A DNA stretch of 64,000 nt. It comes from Strongyloides papillosus (Eukaryota > Nematoda > Chromadorea > Rhabditida > Strongyloididae). The translations under genes were made by a program, and so were the position numbers. Shown one piece after another: positions 11,532 to 22,844 of this stretch (the stretch's first letter is position 1; every line of letters starts with the position of its first letter). A model generated the notes under the pieces. The model made no database searches, was not told the DNA's origin, and was given only the letters and a program-made list of their open reading frames with translations. The stretch is taken from NCBI GenBank assembly GCA_005656395.1, contig SRSI01000038.1, positions 806,001-870,000 of the forward strand, given 5' to 3'.

Positions 11532-13495
11532 CCAGTCTTAGACCCGCCTTCGGCTGGTCAGGGCTAGTCCGCGGAGCATATTTTTCAAAAACTTTTTTAT
11601 ACTAAATTATTAGTGAAAGTATGTGTATAAAAAAATTGTTCTATCTAGTTACATATTTTTGGAGAAATAAAATAACCGAAAGTACATTGTCATAATATAT
11701 TAATACATTATGAAATATTTCTAAGTTTTTAGAATCAATGTATAACGTTTATATTCATTGAAACTGTTTAGTTAAAAAAATTTACCTAACAAAAATAATT
11801 TATTTTATATCAAAAAAGTGAACAAAAATTTAAATTATTATAAATAGCTATTTAAGTGATTTTTTATTATTTTTTTTAAATTGGTATAAACAATTCAATG
11901 TATTTCTTTTGTTAACTGCAAATTTACCTGAATTTTACAAATATATAAATAATTAAAAGACCAAAAAAAATTATGCTTAAAAACAACTTTTTTCGTTTGT
12001 AAGCTACAAACTTTGCCATAGTTTTTACATTTTATGTCAAGTCTTGTTCTATGCACTAACATTAGTTTTATTTTCTTTAAACAACTTTTCATAAAGTTAA
12101 AACATTAGAAAATGTTAATTTTTACTAAAAAACAGTTATCATTTCTTGATCCATTACTTAATTCATTTTATTTATTCTTTTTATACTAAGTTTCCTCTTT
12201 TTCATACCTGTATCTTATAAATAAATCATAAAGTTTTAACAACTTTAAAAAGAGTTATTTTTGAAACCAAACTATGCAAAAATGTGTCTAAAAAGTGATG
12301 TTTTCTAAAAATAATTTGGCCAGTTATAGATCAAAAGTTTCAAGATTTATTTTCCCTCCTAAGTTAAAAAAATACATCAAATGACTATTTGAGCTTAAAA
12401 TTTAATCCAGTTTGAAAAGAGTTATGTCTGGAACAAAATTAATTTTTACAAAAGATATAGAAAAAAGCAAGGAAAACGATACCAAAATTAGCATCAATCG
12501 TTTCGTAGATAAGCTATAAACTTCGTTTGACTTTTATTTTCTAAGTTAGATTTAAATCTATATAAGCAAATCATAACCACTTAAATTTATGAAGTTTTCA
12601 TAAATAACTATTAAGCTTTTTAATTTCTACCAAAAAAATTGTCATCACTTGTTGATCTATAACTTAGCCAATTCTTTATTAATCCTAATGCAGCTATGTT
12701 TCTTTACTATTCTGTTGTTGTATCTCTCAAATTAGTCATAAACCATAAAATTTCATTAACTTTAAAAAGAGTTATTTTTAGAACAAAACTATGCAAAAAT
12801 GTGTCCAAAAAAGCAATGTTTTTAAAATATAACTTGGCCACTTATAAATCATAAGCTTTAAGACCCATTTTTCGCACTAAGTTAGAACAAAATATATCAA
12901 AATGACTATTTGGCCATAAAAATCGATTAAGTTTGAGGAAAGTTAAGTTGAAGACAAAAATGATTTTTGTGAAAAAAATGGAAAAAAGTGGGAATGTTAG
13001 TATTCAAATTAATATAACTTCTTTCGTTGTTAAGCTATAAACTTCGTTAGACCCTTATTTTTAAAGTTACATGTATATCTATAAAATAGATACTATTTTG
13101 CTTGTTTTCGTCAATTTACGACTAAGTTGTTCTTATTAATTTTTTAAGATTTTTTTTCAAAATGGTCACCACTCTTTAGACCATAACTCGGCCAATTTTT
13201 AAAAAAATTTAATAGGATTGTGTTTCCGCACCATTCTCGAATTAGACCTTTCAAATAATAAAAAAACCATCATACTTTATTAATTGTAAAATAACTTTTC
13301 TTCCCTGTACAAAACTACGCTGAAAAAAGTCAAAAAACACTGTTTTTTAAAGATAATTCGGCTAATATTTGAGACCTATTTCCCCTCTAAGTTAAAGAAA
13401 ACGCATCTTTTGGCTATTTATTCATAAAAATCGGTTGAATTTGAAGAGAGTCTTGAGAGAGACAATTTTTTTTTGTTATTATTTTTTGTTATAGA
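11532..13495 (-). mobile_element. Non-autonomous Helitron-like element, copy 2
   Basis: Read on the minus strand it starts TCTATAAC at 13495 and ends CTGG at 11532, with the same 3' hairpin (GACCAGCC, GAA, GGCGGGTC; one mismatch in the stem). The flanking bases are A before TC and T after CTGG on that strand. About three ~525-bp units fill the 1964-bp interior. No protein coding is visible. Its 5' side lies 72 bp from the second direct-repeat copy. Confidence 0.75.
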
Positions 13496-13567
13496 TTAAA
13501 AATTATTAAAAACAAGGAACTTGATAATAAAAACAAGAAATTTGAAAGAAAAATAAGAAATTTGACG

Positions 13568-14180
13568 AAAAAAATGAACTTGCCAGTAAAATAACCAAAA
13601 ATGCTTACAAATCAAAACAAAGATGATAGTCAAAGATCCATTGAACAGGATCTCGGTACTAATAGACAACATCACTTAGATAGGCAGACGAGTTTACAAG
13701 TTGTTTCACCACTTAGAAAAAGACCCAAGAAATTTTAAAGTCTCATGACTGCTCTTTACTTTTTCTAATACTAATGAATTTTAATTCAACGGCCCTCATT
13801 AGGACCACCTATTAGTAATAAAAAAATATTTTCTATATGAGGTGATAATGATAGCAGTGCTTGTTAGTGAATGCAATGCTTTAGCTTTATCAATAAATGA
13901 ATAAAACTAGTTCGTTCACTTTAAAAAATCTACTCAAAAAATACAAATGTTGTAAAAAAATTTGCTTAAATGCTTTTAAATATGTTTATTTATTGTTATC
14001 CATGCTTATAATACGAAAAAATTATAAAAAATCACTCAAAAACACAAATGCGGCACAAAAAAAATTTGCTGCAAATGCTCCAAAATGCTTAAAAATATGT
14101 TTACTTATCGTTACCCATGCTTAGAATACCCTCTTTCTCAAAAAAAAGTTCCACTTAAAAATAATTTGACGCTGGTCGCC
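13568..14180 (+). repeat. Direct repeat, copy 2 (partner 3885-4700)
   Basis: Same order of blocks as copy 1 without the ~210-bp extra segment. It includes the second 45-codon ORF and several repeats of the AAACACAAATGC type. Confidence 0.65.
13601..13738 (+). CDS. 45-codon ORF, second copy
   Basis: Same length, start and stop as the ORF at 3912-4049; the first 15 residues are identical and then the sequences diverge. The C-terminus PLRKRPKKF is basic, which could bind nucleic acid or act as a nuclear localisation signal; that is inference. No recognised family. Substitutions without any indel are the only reason to list it. Confidence 0.3.
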   Translation: MLTNQNKDDSQRSIEQDLGTNRQHHLDRQTSLQVVSPLRKRPKKF

Positions 14181-14189
14181 CTTATTCCG

Positions 14190-14470
14190 AACTTTAGCCG
14201 CAGTATTTATAATTTTACATAAAATTAAATATAATCTTATAATTTTAGATGTATTGTAGAAAACAACTCAAGTCATAGAATAAAGATACTACTAAAGAAA
14301 TATAGAAACTTATACTAATAATATTATAATTATTGTTTTTATTTTTAGATGCAAAATAATTGTAATGAAATTGGCCTCTAGTGAAAAAATTAGAGTTTTA
14401 TTTGACGAAACAAGTTCACTATATTCTATAAAACTTTCTGTTTCTTTTTTTAATGTGTAATATATTTCTA
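14190..14470 (+). mobile_element. Diverged right end of TA-flanked TIR element
   Basis: Blocks TTGTAGAAAACAACT, AACTTATACTAATAAT and TAATTATTGTTTTTATTTTT follow the order seen at 26400-26560. The region ends near a weak terminus (TTTTTTTAATGTG then TA). The match is poorer than that of the 9106 copy. Confidence 0.4.
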
Positions 14471-15745
14471 TACAAGTGTTAGTGGAGTATTTATATTTTT
14501 CCCTTCATGTTAAATGAAAGGAATATTCAACAAATCTTTCTTTTACTCATTGTAAAACAAATACATTAATTTATCATTTATTTAATTATAAATTAGCTTT
14601 AAGACAAGCAATAAACAAATATTTGAACACTCTTTAAGTTACAACATAATTACTATATATTAATTGACATATTAAATTTAGAAGATTAAACCACGTGTAT
14701 GACCCGAAATTATGGTATTTTCAAGAAATAACGAGTCGTATCTAATTGGCCACCAAGTAAATAATATACGATGTTCAATTATCAAATTTTGAAAGACAAA
14801 TTTCCCTGACTTTTATTTTTTATAGTTTATCAATTTTTTCATAATATTATCATAACTTGTTTCTATTGCTTTGATTTGATCAAGTATTAATTATTTAATT
14901 TTTGCCTTGTTGGTATATTGATTTTCTTTTTTCCTATTAAAATACTCTCAAATTTGAGAGTGTTTTTTTAAATCTCTCGTATATATATATAGATTGTCCC
15001 TACACATTATTCAAAAATATATAAAATTATACAAGAAATTTTCCAACATAGACAATTTTTAATAATCGCTAGATTTACTATGGGGCTTTTTTGTTAGTTT
15101 CTCAATTGAATGCTAGTTACTTTAACATCATTTAAAGCTATATTTTGAGCTTCTAGAGCCATTTTCAAAATTTTTAATATATTCACAAATGTGTGGTAAT
15201 ATTTCAGTTAATATCAATTCTTTTTATTATTAACAATTTTTATTGTAGTTCTACAAAAATCCTAAGAAAAAACTGAAATTTCTAATACTAAAATAAGATA
15301 ATTTGATTATATAACAGAGGAAATTGATAAAATGTAATCTAAAAGTGTTACTACATAGATAAAATAAAAGATCTCTTTTACTTCATGAATCACATACATA
15401 TATAATAACATAAACTTTCTTATACATACTAAAGTTATAACTGTTATTTATATATATCGTTCTATCATTCAAAACAATAAAATAATTAATAATTCATATA
15501 ACATAGTTTTTTATATATTCACTTTGCAATATTAAAAATGTTAAGTTTTTCATAATTTTTAAAAAATTAATATTCTTAATTTGATAACTGAGATTAAAGT
15601 CACTTTAGTTAATCATTTCATTGTTATTGTTTCTTATTCTTATATTTGATAAAATAGTAATTTCATTCTTTTTAAAAATGTTGTATATAATTGAAAAAAA
15701 TAAAGTTTTCAAAAGTGTTATTTTAACAGTTTTTTACCATTATTA
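14471..15745. other. Gene-free AT-rich DNA with one perfect palindrome followed by T7
   Basis: No coding region is seen. At 14944-14961 there is an 18-bp perfect palindrome, ACTCTCAAATTTGAGAGT, followed one base later by seven T. It resembles an intrinsic terminator, but that class of site is not expected in a nuclear genome. Nothing else is recognised. Confidence 0.4.
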
Positions 15746-15999
15746 TGTAAACCCCAGAGAAGTATGAGTCAAAGGAATACCAAGAGAAAGAGAAGGACAT
15801 AACTAGGAGGCACAATATATAAAAGACATACTTTTTAAATATATCATTATCTTTACTTTTTGTATATGTTGTAACAGACAACACATATTATTTTATATAT
15901 TATACAATTGTTTTAAATAAAAGTTTGAGTAAAAGCTTAAGTGTTATTTATTATATTTGGGACCTCTTTAGAGGTTCTCCAGGATCCATCTGGATTACA
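15746..15999 (+). mobile_element. Solo LTR
   Basis: A 254-bp unit begins TGTAA and ends TTACA (inverted TGTAA/TTACA termini). It has a TATA-like ATATATAAAAGACA near 15818 and AATAAAAG near 15918. It is flanked by a 4-bp direct repeat ATTA (15742-15745 and 16000-16003). No primer-binding site or polypurine tract adjoins it, as expected after LTR-LTR recombination. Confidence 0.6.
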
Positions 16000-16155
16000 A
16001 TTATAACTTATTTTTTCTACTAATTTTAATTGTACTTGGACAAGTATTAACTTATACAAATTAATTTATATTTTTTGGAATAGAGTTTTTTCTCACTATA
16101 AAAACTACTATCAAATTTGAGAAGAATTGGTAGCCAATCAAGTGTGTTCTGAACC

Positions 16156-17527
16156 GCCTCATTAGTTCAGTTGGATAGAATGGTAGCACGTAAATCCTAC
16201 AATGCGTTTTTTGCCAAAAATCACACAGTGATTTTTTACCATATTTCGTGTCGGGATTATGTTTATAAAATATAAGATTAATGTAAATTTCTTCTATTAT
16301 AAACAAAGAAAACATGTAATTTTTAATATTTTTTTGATGATTCAATGTATTATTTATGTTATTGTTAGTTTATTGATAAATTAAATTCATATAGTAACAT
16401 TTGGAATATAAAAGATATTTTATGTTATGTTGGTAATCTATGTATTCATTAATAATTAAAATATGAGATAAATTTTTGTTAATTATAAAACAAATTATTA
16501 ATAAAATTCTATTGTTAAGCATAATTACTTTAGATTGTACAAATTTGAAGTATAGATTCTCACTATGTCATTGATAACCTTAACATAATTTTCTAAACTA
16601 GAAAACATGGCAATACTTTGAATAAAACGATATTTTTTCACTTTCTAAGGTGATTATTAGTCAATTTAAATATTAAAACAAAATTAATCCAAATTTTTAC
16701 TACACCATAAAAAATGTAAACAAAATTATTTTCAATAGGGAATATAGTATTAATTTAAATATAAAAGATATTTTCTAATATTTTGCACGATAGTTATTAA
16801 TAAAATATGATTATTAAGCATAGTTATTTTAGATTTTACCAATTTGAAGTATGAATTTCTTACTAAATTGTAATTATGTTAACAAAATTATTAATCTTGT
16901 GAAATATATGTTTCCTGAGACTGAAACACTAATTTTAAAGTTATAAAATTCTAAGAGCGACTTCTTTGTTAGTATATATACTGAACGTGTTTGTCCATTG
17001 GAAACATTTGAATACTCTTATTAAATAAAAATATATAACACTAATACAATTATTACTGTTAAATATAATTTAATTAAATGTGTCTTAAAAAATTCTTTTA
17101 CATTAAATATTATCAAAATAATATATATATTTAATAATTTATATTTTTAAATACTTTATATTTTATTGGAAAAATATATATATAAATTACTATAGGATCA
17201 AATTAATTTTATTCAAAGTGACATAAATATTTTATGTGAATGAAATGAAATAGATATGGGGTTGGTACTATGACCATGCCGTCGGTTTATAAAACCCAGT
17301 TTCAGTTTAGTACTGAGGCTGGGGCAGTTTGGTATTTTATATAATGGTAGTATATATAATATATATATATTACTATTATATAAAATCCTAGATTGCATTT
17401 TTTGCCAAAAATCACACAATCTTCCAGATTGCGTTTTTTGACAAAAATTTTTGGTGGATTTACGTGCACCCGGATAGAATGTATGACTTCTAATCATAAG
17501 GTCCTCGGTTCGAGCCCGGGATGAGGC
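16156..17527 (+). pseudogene. tRNA-Arg(TCT) gene split by a transposon
   Basis: The 5' part at 16156-16181 (26 nt: acceptor strand GCCTCAT and D arm) and the 3' part at 17481-17527 (47 nt) together give a 73-nt cloverleaf. The acceptor pairs GCCTCAT with ATGAGGC. The anticodon loop is CTTCTAA with anticodon TCT, and the T arm contains GGTTCGAGCCC (B box). A Mutator-like element separates the halves and lies within the D-arm/A-box region, with GGATAGAAT duplicated on both sides. The gene cannot produce a normal tRNA unless the element is excised or the 1.3-kb insert is tolerated in processing, which is unlikely. Apart from the insertion the tRNA parts look undecayed, so the disruption may be recent. 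Confidence 0.85.
16182..17471. mobile_element. Mutator-like (MULE) non-autonomous element in tRNA-Arg
   Basis: Terminal inverted repeats are GGTAGCACGTAAATCC at the left and, read inward from the right, GGGTGCACGTAAATCC (14 of 16 identical). A perfect 9-bp target duplication GGATAGAAT flanks it (16173-16181 and 17472-17480). A 9-bp duplication and GG-starting TIRs are typical of Mutator-like elements. Near each end is a GCGTTTTTTG(C/A)CAAAAA block. The 1290-bp interior is AT-rich with no transposase. Confidence 0.75.
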
Positions 17528-17630
17528 TGATAAACCTTTTTCTTTCACACCGCTAACGCGTAGTATTAAAAACGGGATTTTGCAAAAATGACGCTTTTCC
17601 GCGTCGTTTTTGTTAAATTTCATATCTTCA

Positions 17631-19024
17631 AGGCGCACCGTAAAAGTAATATTAAAATTTTTCCTATTGTTATTTTTATTAAAAATTAGATATTTTGCTT
17701 TTTTAAAAATTTAAAAATCTCAATTTTGAAGGTGTTTTTCACCTCAAAAAATACCCAAAAATAGCACTTTTTGGGACTTTGCAGAGGCTACCACGAGATT
17801 TCAAAAAATATGAGATAGGTCTCATTCGATTTCTAAACTTCTTATCTACAACATATTTTTTTTAAAGGAGGTTTTATGGCTCGGAAAGAAGTTATGAGGC
17901 AAAAAGTAAGTTTACCTCAAAAAGTACCAAATTTTAAATGATAAGATTCGAAAAACATAATTTTTACATAATTTTAAATAATTAGTATAAAAAAGTAAAA
18001 AAAATGAAAAAATTTTAGAAATATTACCAATTTTTAAAGTCATGACAATTATTCGTTGTTCTCATTAAATAAAACTTTTTTTTCATTGTTTTGTGGTATT
18101 ATAAGTTATATAATGAAAACAAATTGAGTAATTCTTAAGCCAAGTATAAAAATTTTTAGTGTCTTGCTCACTGAAATAACAAAAAGTCCCATAATCACCA
18201 ATAAAATCAACCAAATGATCAACCAAATATATAACATTTTAGCAATATATTAAATTCTTTAGTAACAGTTGAATGTTTGTGCAGATTCTTCAAACTTTCA
18301 ATATAGATATTCAAAACATTTTGTTAATTCATCAGTAGTGCATAATTACATCTTATATAAAAGATCCTAAGGCTTTTAGAAAGTTCATTTCTTTTTTTTG
18401 TTTGTACATTAGTATGTTTAAATTGATACAGCTGGTTTTAGATCTTAATAAAGCGAATTTTTTTTTGCAGGCATATTGAGATAGGTAAATAAATCAAATA
18501 ATTAAAATAAATTAATTGTTTATGCCTTTATAGCTAACAATTGTTAGCATTTTTAGTCAAAAAACTCTTTGTTTTAATAAAGAGCCTGTTGGCATTTTTT
18601 ACATGTTTAATGTTTACTTTTTTTATTTGTTTGCATTCTTCAAAAGTTTTATAATATATATTTTTAATTTTAAGTATGTTTTATAACTTTAACAATTATT
18701 TTTTTTCATTTTTGCAATAAAATTGGGTACTTTTTGAGGTAAACTTATTTTTTGCCTCATAACTTTTTTTTGAGCCATAAAACCACTTTTGAAAAAAAAA
18801 TATGTTATAGATATAAAATTAGAAATCGAATAAGACCTATCTCATATTTTTTAAAAACTCGTGGTAGCCTCTGCAAAGTCCCAAAAAGTGCCATTTTTGG
18901 GTATTTTATGAGGTGAAAAACACCTTCAAAATTGAAATTTTTTAATTTTTAAAAAAGTATAATACATAATTTTTAATAAAAATAACAATACAAAATGTTT
19001 GAATATCACTTTTACGGTGCCCCC
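17631..19024. mobile_element. Long-TIR element (about 310-bp arms), possibly Mutator-like
   Basis: 17631-17940 and 18715-19024 are inverted repeats over about 310 bp. Shared blocks include GCACCGTAAAAGT at the tips and GTCCCAAAAAGTGC, AGGCTACCACGAG and CCTCAAAAAGTACC further in. The tips (AGGCGCACCG and GGGGGCACCG) resemble those of the element in tRNA-Arg. No target duplication is recognised. The single-copy centre contains a perfect palindrome GCTAACAATTGTTAGC at 18533-18548 and no ORF. Confidence 0.72.
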
Positions 19025-19290
19025 TAAAGTTATAAAGATGCTTCTCCTCCCGCCTAAATGCGCGAAAAAACATAAAATGCAGTCATCTTACCGGTGTGCT
19101 TTCAATATTATTGCTCTTTACTATTGTTTATATTTGTTCGAAACAAAATCATTTTTTTAAATTTGTTTCGGAATAAAAAAGTGTTCTCTTATTTATTTAT
19201 AAATAATATGAAATTTTTTGATAGTAGTAGCTACTAAATATTCAAAAACGATTTTTTTTGTAAATAATGAAAACGAGGACCTTAAAGAAT

Positions 19291-19361
19291 GCCTCATGCT
19301 GGAATCGAACCAGCGACCTTCTGTTTACTAGACAGACGCTCTGCCCCTGAGCCAATGAGGC
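19291..19361 (-). tRNA. tRNA-Thr(AGT)
   Basis: On the minus strand there is a 71-nt cloverleaf with acceptor GCCTCAT/ATGAGGC, A box TGGCTCAGGGG, anticodon stem TCTGT/ACAGA around loop CTAGTAA (anticodon AGT), and B box GGTTCGATTCC. No intron. A short T run (CGTTTTC) follows within 30 bases on the transcribed strand and can end Pol III transcription. It carries the same acceptor stem as the broken tRNA-Arg. Confidence 0.92.
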
Positions 19362-20302
19362 TACGGTGGCGAGTCATTTTTTCACTATTTTTTGTCAAAA
19401 AAGGAAACACTGTTCCAACCGAAATTATTTTCTAAACACGCGGAAAAATGCTATTTCAAGGTAATAATATTAATTTATATTTATAAAAAAGGAAGTTGAC
19501 TATTAAATTAATGACAAAAAAAATTACGGTAAACGACAATTAAGATTGCAATTAAAATCATCACCTTGTGAATTATAGAAAGAGTGTATTTGGAAATTTA
19601 TTTTGACGACATTCTAAGAATATCGCATTAATAACTATAAAATTCGATTAAATATTAATTTCATGAGAATGTATAATTGCTGTAAATTTATATAATAACT
19701 CAATTACTAATAGGGAATTTTATTTATTAGGTAATGTTTTTGATTTAAGCTATAAATATTTATGTAGTTCTTTGTTAATTTAGTTGGTAAAAGAACACAC
19801 TAAATTTTTACTTGTTCTTAACATATTAAAATCATCATAACGTTAAACGATATATATGATGCATTTATAATTAATTAATACATATTTTTTATTTAATTTC
19901 CAGTTTTCTAATATTAATGACATCTAAATGAATTCTTAGAATGATGGCATTATTAATTTATATTTTTCTTTAAATAGATAATAATAACATTATAATAAAG
20001 AATAAGTAGAATTGTTTATCAATTTTTATATAAACTTTAATTATCATTTCAGTAAATTTTTGGTACTCCTGTAACGATAGTCCTTTCTGAAAATCGAATT
20101 CCAATAAGAGTATAAATTAAATATTATTTCATTTAATATTATAGACTTTTCCTAGATATAAGAGTTAATTAATGCATTACTAGTAATTGTCTATTAAGAT
20201 AAAGAAGATAAATTATTTGGAAATGTTCGAGCAATTTTATTGGTTGGAATAGTGTTTTACCTTTTTGACAGAAAAGATTAAAGAAAAGGCTTGTCACACA
20301 AG
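19362..20302. other. AT-rich spacer between tRNA genes
   Basis: Very AT-rich with no ORF of interest and no recognised repeat. Confidence 0.5.
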
Positions 20303-20374
20303 CCGCCATAGCTCAGTCGGTCAGAGCGTGGGTCTAATAAGCCCAAGGTCGCAGGTTCGACCCCTGCTGGCGGC
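20303..20374 (+). tRNA. tRNA-Ile(AAT)
   Basis: A 72-nt cloverleaf with acceptor GCCGCCA/TGGCGGC, A box TAGCTCAGTCGG, anticodon arm TGGGT-CTAATAA-GCCCA (anticodon AAT), and B box GGTTCGACCCC. A TTTTT terminator lies about 13 bases downstream. No intron. All expected conserved positions are present, so it is probably functional. Confidence 0.94.
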
Positions 20375-20577
20375 ATATCATCTGCCTTTTTAGCATTTTT
20401 TTAAACTATAATATTTCTGTTTCTGTAAAATATCTTTGATAATTTTTAGAAATAAATAAAATTCAACAAAAGTAATTTATTTCATTATTTTATTTTTACT
20501 GTTATTAAAATATTTATTAATTATACTTTAGACATAACAAAAAAGATATAATTAATATAGTGTATAATCTATAACAA

Positions 20578-22536
20578 AAAGAAATAAGAAAAAAATATTT
20601 GTCTCTCTCATAACTCTCTTCAAATTTAACCGATTTTTACGGTTAATAGCCAAAAAATGTGTTTTTTTCTAACTTAGGGGAAAAAAAGTCTCAAATGTTT
20701 TAAACCATATATTGCCCAAATTATCTTAAAAACACTGTTTTTTTGGTTTTTTTTAGCATAGATTTGTACAGGAAACAACGTTACTTTAAAATTAATAAAG
20801 TAAGATGGTTTCTATATCATTTGAAAAGTCTAATTCCAGAATAATGAGGAAACACAATACTATGGAATTGTATTAAAAATTAACCGAGTTATGATCCAAA
20901 GAGTGGTGACTATAAAAAAATAATTAAAATGTTAAACATCTATAAATTAGTCAAAACTTTATAAAATGAAAAGAATAGTATTTGTTATATAGATATACGT
21001 CTAACTTAAAAAACAAATATCTAACGAACTTTATAGCTCAACTACGAAAGAAGTTATATAAATTTGAATGTCAACTTTTTTGTCTTTTTTCCATTATTCT
21101 TGTAAAAACTAATTTTGTTCCAGACATAATTCTTTTCAAAATCGACTAATTTTATTGGTTAAATAATCAATTGATGTATTTTTTTTCAACTTAGGTGGCA
21201 AAATAAGTCCCAAAACTTTTGGTCTATAACTGGCCGAATTATTCTAAAAAACATCACTTTTTCGGACACATTTTTGCATAGTTTTGTTTCAGAAATAATC
21301 TTTTCAAAGTTAACAAAATTTTATGGTTTATAACTCATTTGAGAGATACAACTTCAGAATAGTGCGGAAACACAGCAGCATTAGAATTGATAAAGAATTA
21401 GCTAAGTTATGGGTCATCAAGTAATGACTATTTTTTGGTAAAAACTAAAAAGTTAAATAGCTATTACTTAATAAAAACTTTATAAAATTAAAAAGTTATG
21501 GCTTGCTTATATAGATTTAAGTCCAACTTAAAAAATGAGACTATTGGGAAGTTTACGGCTTATCTAGAAAACGATTTATGCCAATTTTAGTGTCGTTTTT
21601 CTTTCTTTTTTTCTATTTCTTTTGTTAAAATCAATTTGTTCCAGACATAACTCTTTTAAAACTTGATCAATCTTTAAACATTTAATAAATGTGGTTTGTT
21701 CTAACTTAGTGCGGAAAATAAGTGTAAAGACTTTTAATCCACAATTAAGCAAATTAGGTTAAAAAAAACCACTTTTTTGGACATAGTTTGTATAGTTTTG
21801 TTCCAGAAATAACTCTTTTTAAAGTAAAAGAAACTTTATAAGTTAAGATTTATTTGAAAGGTACAAGTATGAAATAAGAGAGAAACTTGACGTTAGAAAA
21901 ATTAATAAAAAAATTAGTCAAGTTATTGACCAAAATGTTACGACCATTTTTTAGTAAAAATTTAAATTTCTTAGAATTATAACATTATGAAAAATTGTTT
22001 AAAGTAAATAAAACTAAATGTAAGACAAAATCAATGTCTAATTTAAAATATGAAATCATAACAAAATTTGTAGCTTAGAAACGAAAGAAATTATTTAATA
22101 ATTCTGTTTACTTTTACTCATTTATATATTTGTAAAATTAACGTTAATATGTAGTTAATAAAGCAATGATATCAAATTGTTTATACCAATTTAAAAAAAA
22201 AGACAATGAGTCACCTAAATAGTTACTTAGATTGTTACAAATATTCATTTTTATTCACCTTCTGGATATAAATAAAATTCTTTTTGTTGGGTAAATTTTC
22301 TAATTAACTAAAAAGTTTCAGTAATTGTAGAGGTTATAAAATGATTCTCACAAGCAGAAATATTTATATATTATAACAATCTTTTTTCGGTTATTCTACT
22401 TCTCCATAGATATGTAATTCAATGGAAAAAATTTTTTATACACATACTTTGATTAATAATTTAACATAAAAATTCCTTATTAAAAAATATGCTTTGCAGA
22501 ACAGCTCTGACCTGCCGAAGGCGGGTCTAAGGCTGG
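20578..22536 (+). mobile_element. Non-autonomous Helitron-like element, copy 3
   Basis: It begins TCTATAAC after an A and ends CTGG before a T. The 3' hairpin is perfect (GACCTGCC, GAA, GGCGGGTC, one T-G pair) and ends five bases before CTGG. About three diverged ~525-bp units make up the 1959 bp, nearly the length of copy 2. No coding capacity. It sits directly against an ORF fragment on the right. Confidence 0.78.
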
Positions 22537-22817
22537 TTAATTCAAAAAGAGATAAAGCTGAAGAATTATTGTCATTTAAAGAGAAACTTGATGACTTGGG
22601 TTGGGAATATGTTAAAAAATTCGGAGAAATCTTATATATTTCTTGTAATAGTACTGATCATTTAAGGAGAAAAAGATATGTCAAAGAAAAGGTTAGAATA
22701 TCTCCAAATGATAATTTTGAGATTCTTGTTAGTAAGAATGTTGTAGATAAAAGTATAAATATTGTTAGAGATAGAATTTATGAGACTCTGAAATATGACC
22801 AGAGTAGGTTACCATAG
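22537..22817 (+). pseudogene. Unrecognised coding fragment truncated by Helitron
   Basis: An open frame of about 92 codons continues out of the Helitron end without a start codon of its own. It is rich in Lys, Asp and Glu, with segments such as DDLGWEYVKKFGEILYIS and FEILVSKNVVDKSINI, and ends at TAG. The protein-like composition, less AT-biased than its surroundings, suggests the C-terminal end of a real gene whose upstream part was displaced by the Helitron. A GET4 relic starts within 30 bp. The family is not recognised. It could instead be a host exon captured beside the Helitron. Confidence 0.4.
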
Positions 22818-22844
22818 TACTTTTATTTTAAATTATTTTTAGGA

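Noticed and set aside
269..13495. Giant foldback transposon formed by the opposed repeats at 269-3312 and 11532-13495
   Set aside because: The same unit occurs alone at 20578-22536 with its own Helitron-type ends and flanking A/T, so the opposed pair is two separate insertions rather than one inverted-repeat element.
13897..14124. 75-codon ORF in the direct repeat
   Set aside because: It is produced by repeated AAACACAAATGC blocks and is not open in the other repeat copy.
17213..17638. 141-codon minus-strand ORF
   Set aside because: It runs through the reverse complement of the tRNA-Arg half and both element tips, so it is not a real gene.
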